DNA of 64,000 nt, taken from Smallanthus sonchifolius. Its lineage: Eukaryota; Streptophyta; Magnoliopsida; Asterales; Asteraceae. Shown here piece after piece: positions 60,860 to 64,000 of this stretch. Made by a program: the position numbers and the translations under genes. The DNA lies in the NCBI GenBank assembly GCA_023525975.1, contig CM042025.1, positions 883,001-947,000 of the forward strand, written 5' to 3'. The number at the start of each line of letters is the position of its first letter. Positions within the stretch are counted from its first letter, which is position 1. A model generated the notes under the pieces. That model ran no database searches. It was not told the origin of the DNA and saw only the letters and a list, made by a program, of their open reading frames with translations.

Positions 60860-61310
60860 TGTGGTTGTGGAACTAGTTGTGGTTTTGTTTGCCTTGATGG
60901 CAGATCTGTACGTATCACCGCTGGCCAATTGTGACCCTGAACGAACATCACCGTCGGGTCATCGCTTTCGCGAAACCCTAAGTGGCGGTTGTGTGCGTGG
61001 TGGTACAATTGGACGTGACGGGCGCTAGGGTTTGGATGTCTGATACTTTAACCTGTGTAAAACAGGACCCATGTGAATAGTAAGTTACATGTTTTTATGC
61101 CTTATGTATAAGCAGGCTAAGCGTGAAGCGTTGTGGTTGTGGAACTGGTTGTGGTTTTGTTTGCTCTTATGGCAGATATTTTTCACCACACTAATTCGTT
61201 GGTGGGTGTCACTGCTAGCCGGTTGTGACCCTGAACGAACACCGTCGTCGGGTTCTCGCTTTTATGGGACCCTAGGTGACGGTTGTGTACGCGGTGGTAC
61301 AGTTTGATGC
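60860..61310. repeat. About 265-bp diverged tandem duplication
   Basis: GGTTGTGGAACTNGTTGTGG, TTTTGTTTGC, TTGTGACCCTGAACGAACA and GGCGGTTGTG-TG-G-GGTGGTACA appear in the same order at 60863-61015 and 61125-61302. Open frames here (60795-61028 and 61089-61307) follow the duplication and show no known domain. Confidence 0.7.
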
Positions 61311-61543
61311 TTCTGGAACTGATGATAATCTCTTTAAGGTAAATTTTTATAAGTTTATATCCGTTTTTTATATCTTCGTATTAAATAACAAAAAGAATTA
61401 ATTTGGAATTCCTTGCCTTAGACTTCCTTTCTTGAATAGATGGAAATATTAGGCGGTATTTGGTATGAAGTCATCAAAGGAGGAATGGAAGGGTTAAAAA
61501 AAAATAGTTTGTCACGTCTAAAGAGAGAGAATTACTTCCATAA

Positions 61544-63336
61544 GGGTGAAAGGGGTGTCTTACCCGGGCCAAGCCGATTAAGAGAGAGGTTGGCTGGGTA
61601 AATGGGCTACACCGTCCTCAACACTTCGAGTAGCTTGTCCGAGTAGAATGACCAAGTAATTTTACTCGGGGGTGTGGAGTGGGTAGGTGATCCCCCAACG
61701 GCTATAATGGCGTTAAACATAAAAAAATAATTCTTTTCAAACTCTATAGATATATCTCACTTTCTCCTATATATTTTTGTAAAACTCCAATTTTTTTTAA
61801 CAAAATGTCTTCATCCAATTATAGTATTCTTGGTTTGCCTTCGGGTTATCCGATTCTAGTGGTTTTGATGATTTTCTTTCCGACACTTCTGAATCAAGTG
61901 GCATTGAGTTTTTGTCCAAAGTTGCCGCTGCGGCTAGCGAGGTTGAGGATACAGTAAAATCAAAGAAAAATTTTGTACATCGTGATCGTGAAGTTGTTAA
62001 ATCAATTCCGTTGAAGGATTACTTCGTCAAACGCCCCAAGTACGACGCAAATACGTTTAGAGGGAGATTTCGCTTACCGAAAGATTTGTTTTTAAGTATT
62101 GTCAGGGATATAAGTATGGATTCAAGGTTTTCTTGGTTTCACGAAGGGTATGAAGGGAGGTTAAATAAGAGCTTCACGCCGATTCAGAAATGCATTTATG
62201 TTATTTGTCAACTCGCTACCGGTAACCCTCCTGACGAATACGATGAATATTTATCTATGTCCGCTAGGACTGCTCGTGAATGTTTAGAATACTTTTGCAA
62301 TTCTATTATTATGTTATATGGCAAAGAGTTTTTACGTAGACCTAAAATCCACGACATTGCACGTTTGTATAATGCGCATGAAACTAGATGGGGCCTTCCA
62401 GGGATGATCGGTAGCATCGATTGTACGCATGTCGTTTGGAGGATGTGTACGACTAGTTTGCGTACCCAAGTTATGAGAGGTGATCACCAATACCATACGA
62501 TCATGATGGAAGCAGCGGTGTCAAATGACTTATGGTTTTGACAAGTGTATTGTAGTCTTACAGGTTCGAATAACGACATAAATGTTCTCAATCAATCTCC
62601 ACTGTTCAATAACGAAATACATGGAACCGCCCTGAAGTGTCCTTTTCAAGTTAACGATCGTGAATACAAACGTGGCTACTATCTTGCGGATGAGATTTAC
62701 CCCACTTGGTCTGTTTTTGTGAAATCATTTCCATTCCCTGTCGACCCGAAAGGAAAAAATGTTTAAGAAAGTTCAAGAGTCGGCTAGAAAAGATGTCGTA
62801 CGCGGGTTTGGTGTTTTAAAATCTAAATGGGGGATAATTAATCGTCCGCAACGGTCACGTAAACGTCAAAAAATACAAAATGTGTTACACATGTATCATA
62901 TTGCACAGTATGATTTTAAAGCTTGACGAAAATGTAATCTAACCCAGCTACGTGATGTACCATCCGACCAATGAAGTAGTAGACGATGGTGTAATTAATG
63001 AATTGCGGGATCAAGAGACACAGTTTAGACTACGATATGATCTTGTTGAACATTTTGCTACACTACCTGAGTGGGCCAGCAACGATTCGGAAGACGATTA
63101 TGTTTAATTTCTCGGTTTTTTTAATTTGTAACTTGTTATTGTATTTTGTTATTTTTAGTTGTCTTTTGTATTTTTAATTAATAAAAAAAATATGTTTTTT
63201 ATTTAAATGTTTATTTTTTTTAAAAGTTGGTGAATAAATGAGTAAGATGTTTCCAATGAAATATGAGTAAATGAGTAGTTTTGATGTGACAGAATTCTAT
63301 TGGGTAGTTTTAATGAGTAAATGACCCCCTCCACCC
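61544..63336 (+). mobile_element. PIF/Harbinger element with transposase only, TAA target duplication
   Basis: The left end GGGTGAAAGGGGTGTC and the complement of the right end, GGGTGGAGGGGGTC, form the terminal inverted repeat. A TAA duplication flanks it (61541-61543 and 63337-63339). The 1,793-bp element holds one degenerate transposase gene and no ORF1. An AACGGCTATAA motif in the leader is shared with the ORF1 element at 25769-27519, suggesting related families. Confidence 0.8.
61805..63107 (+). pseudogene. Harbinger DDE nuclease (HARBI1/ALP1-like), degenerate
   Basis: Likely original start ATG at 61805 (MSSSNYSILG). The frame shifts near 61850 into SSGFDDFLSDTSESSG. The main block 61912-62541 contains KRPKYDANTFRGRFRLPKD, LATGNPPDEYDEYLS and GMIGSIDCTHVVW (first catalytic Asp). 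A nonsense codon (TGA at 62539, in place of the usual Trp) precedes SLTGSNNDINVLNQS (second Asp) and YYLADEIYPTW. The frame shifts again near 62757. The third catalytic residue, normally Glu in the V-E-R-A-F-G context, is Val here (DVVRGFGVLKSKW near 62790-62830). The copy cannot encode an active enzyme. In the family this nuclease cuts at TAA/TTA targets together with ORF1. Confidence 0.85.
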
Positions 63337-63339
63337 TAA

Positions 63340-64000
63340 GGAACGTGATTCGTTCTAATAAAGAAACTATTTATATGTAGTATGGAAAATTAAGTATAAA
63401 GGTAGGATTTCGTCTCTGTTAGGTTAGCGATTAGTAGTTTGGTTCAGCATTGTGATTGAGGTGTATTTTTATTGATTAACATTGAAGTCACAAGGTAATG
63501 CTATTGGATGGGTTTACAGCTGGTTTAGATGCTTAGTTTCCTGATATTTTAGTAATAGTGCATAAGAGTTAACATCATCAAGTTTTCTTTGAGCAAATGA
63601 CTTTGTTATTATGTTTTTGTTTTAGGGAAATGAATGAATCTATTACCGCAGCGAGCTTAAATGACTGTCATTACGTTTGAACTATATTGTTGTGATTATT
63701 TATTTGTGTGTATAAAAATTCATATTCGTAGTTAGGAGTATCTTTTAATTTCAGACTGTGGGATCAAAAGATATGATTGTTAAAAATGTTATTATATTTT
63801 AACTGAGATTTTGCTTTCATTTTTCTTAATTTTGAAATGTATTTTTTGGGTTTTGATTAAATGTCGATTTTAAGTTGTCGTCTCTCGAATCACATTTGGG
63901 TCATGCGCTAATCAAACCTCTCCGTATTCATTGACAAATTAAACTTTTTTGGTATTTGGTGGGTCTAATTCAAATTTAAATGATTGATTGCAGCATATAT
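63340..64000. other. Intergenic, nothing recognised
   Basis: AT-rich sequence to the window end without a supported gene. Confidence 0.4.

Noticed and set aside
60795..61307. Two similar short frames as a tandem gene pair
   Set aside because: They follow a non-coding 265-bp duplication; the frames do not stay aligned between the two copies.

Overview
The window looks like nuclear DNA of a flowering plant, most likely a eudicot. The genes have plant-type introns, intergenic DNA is very AT-rich, and about half the window is recognisable transposon or transposon debris. The mix of Athila-like, chromovirus-like, hAT, MULE-FAR1 and Harbinger elements would fit Asteraceae, but that placement is inference. 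No prokaryotic, organellar or viral gene organisation was seen.

Host genes. Three complete genes of the TRICHOME BIREFRINGENCE-LIKE (TBL/DUF231) polysaccharide O-acetyltransferase family lie in a dispersed cluster: TBL-a (minus, 13764-15793), TBL-b (plus, 27962-31753) and TBL-c (plus, 47540-50194). All have five exons with the same intron phases, an N-terminal membrane anchor, the GDS motif and the C-terminal DxxH motif. The reconstructed exons stay in frame (433, 412 and 454 residues). TBL-a and TBL-c are close paralogues in opposite orientation; TBL-b is more divergent. They are the only host genes I can support.

Mobile DNA, left to right: diverged tandem repeats (1-1060); a hAT end (about 3960-4170); an Athila-like remnant with its primer-binding site (about 5640-8150) split by a solo LTR with a 5-bp target duplication (6890-7717); a decayed LINE (8170-9400); a tRNA-derived SINE (9936-10066); a GC-rich MITE (10714-11134); an LTR and primer-binding site of a minus-strand retrotransposon (13211-13554); a 5.55-kb MULE (18171-23721) encoding FAR1-type DNA binding, MULE transposase, SWIM finger and OTU protease; a hAT element (24301-25230); a Harbinger element with only ORF1 (25769-27519); a hAT deletion derivative inside TBL-b intron 1 (28428-29177); and a nested block (33579-43597) in which one old hAT element was split by a deleted gag-bearing LTR retrotransposon and by a solo LTR that itself carries a 3.2-kb solo LTR. 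Further right are a small hAT element with an 8-bp duplication (45703-46316), two MITEs in TA microsatellites (46430-47310), CACTA-type ends, a second decayed FAR1/MULE copy (about 56280-57760), a SINE with long target duplications (60456-60572) and a Harbinger element with only the transposase (61544-63336).

The most unusual object is the FAR1-MULE-SWIM-OTU element. Its flanks carry clusters of imperfect palindromes whose outer arms are constant (TATACG...CGTATA) while the 3-4 bp centre varies from cluster to cluster and is often paired with its own reverse complement a few bases away. A second, decayed relative at 56.3-57.8 kb has the same style of palindrome with different centres.
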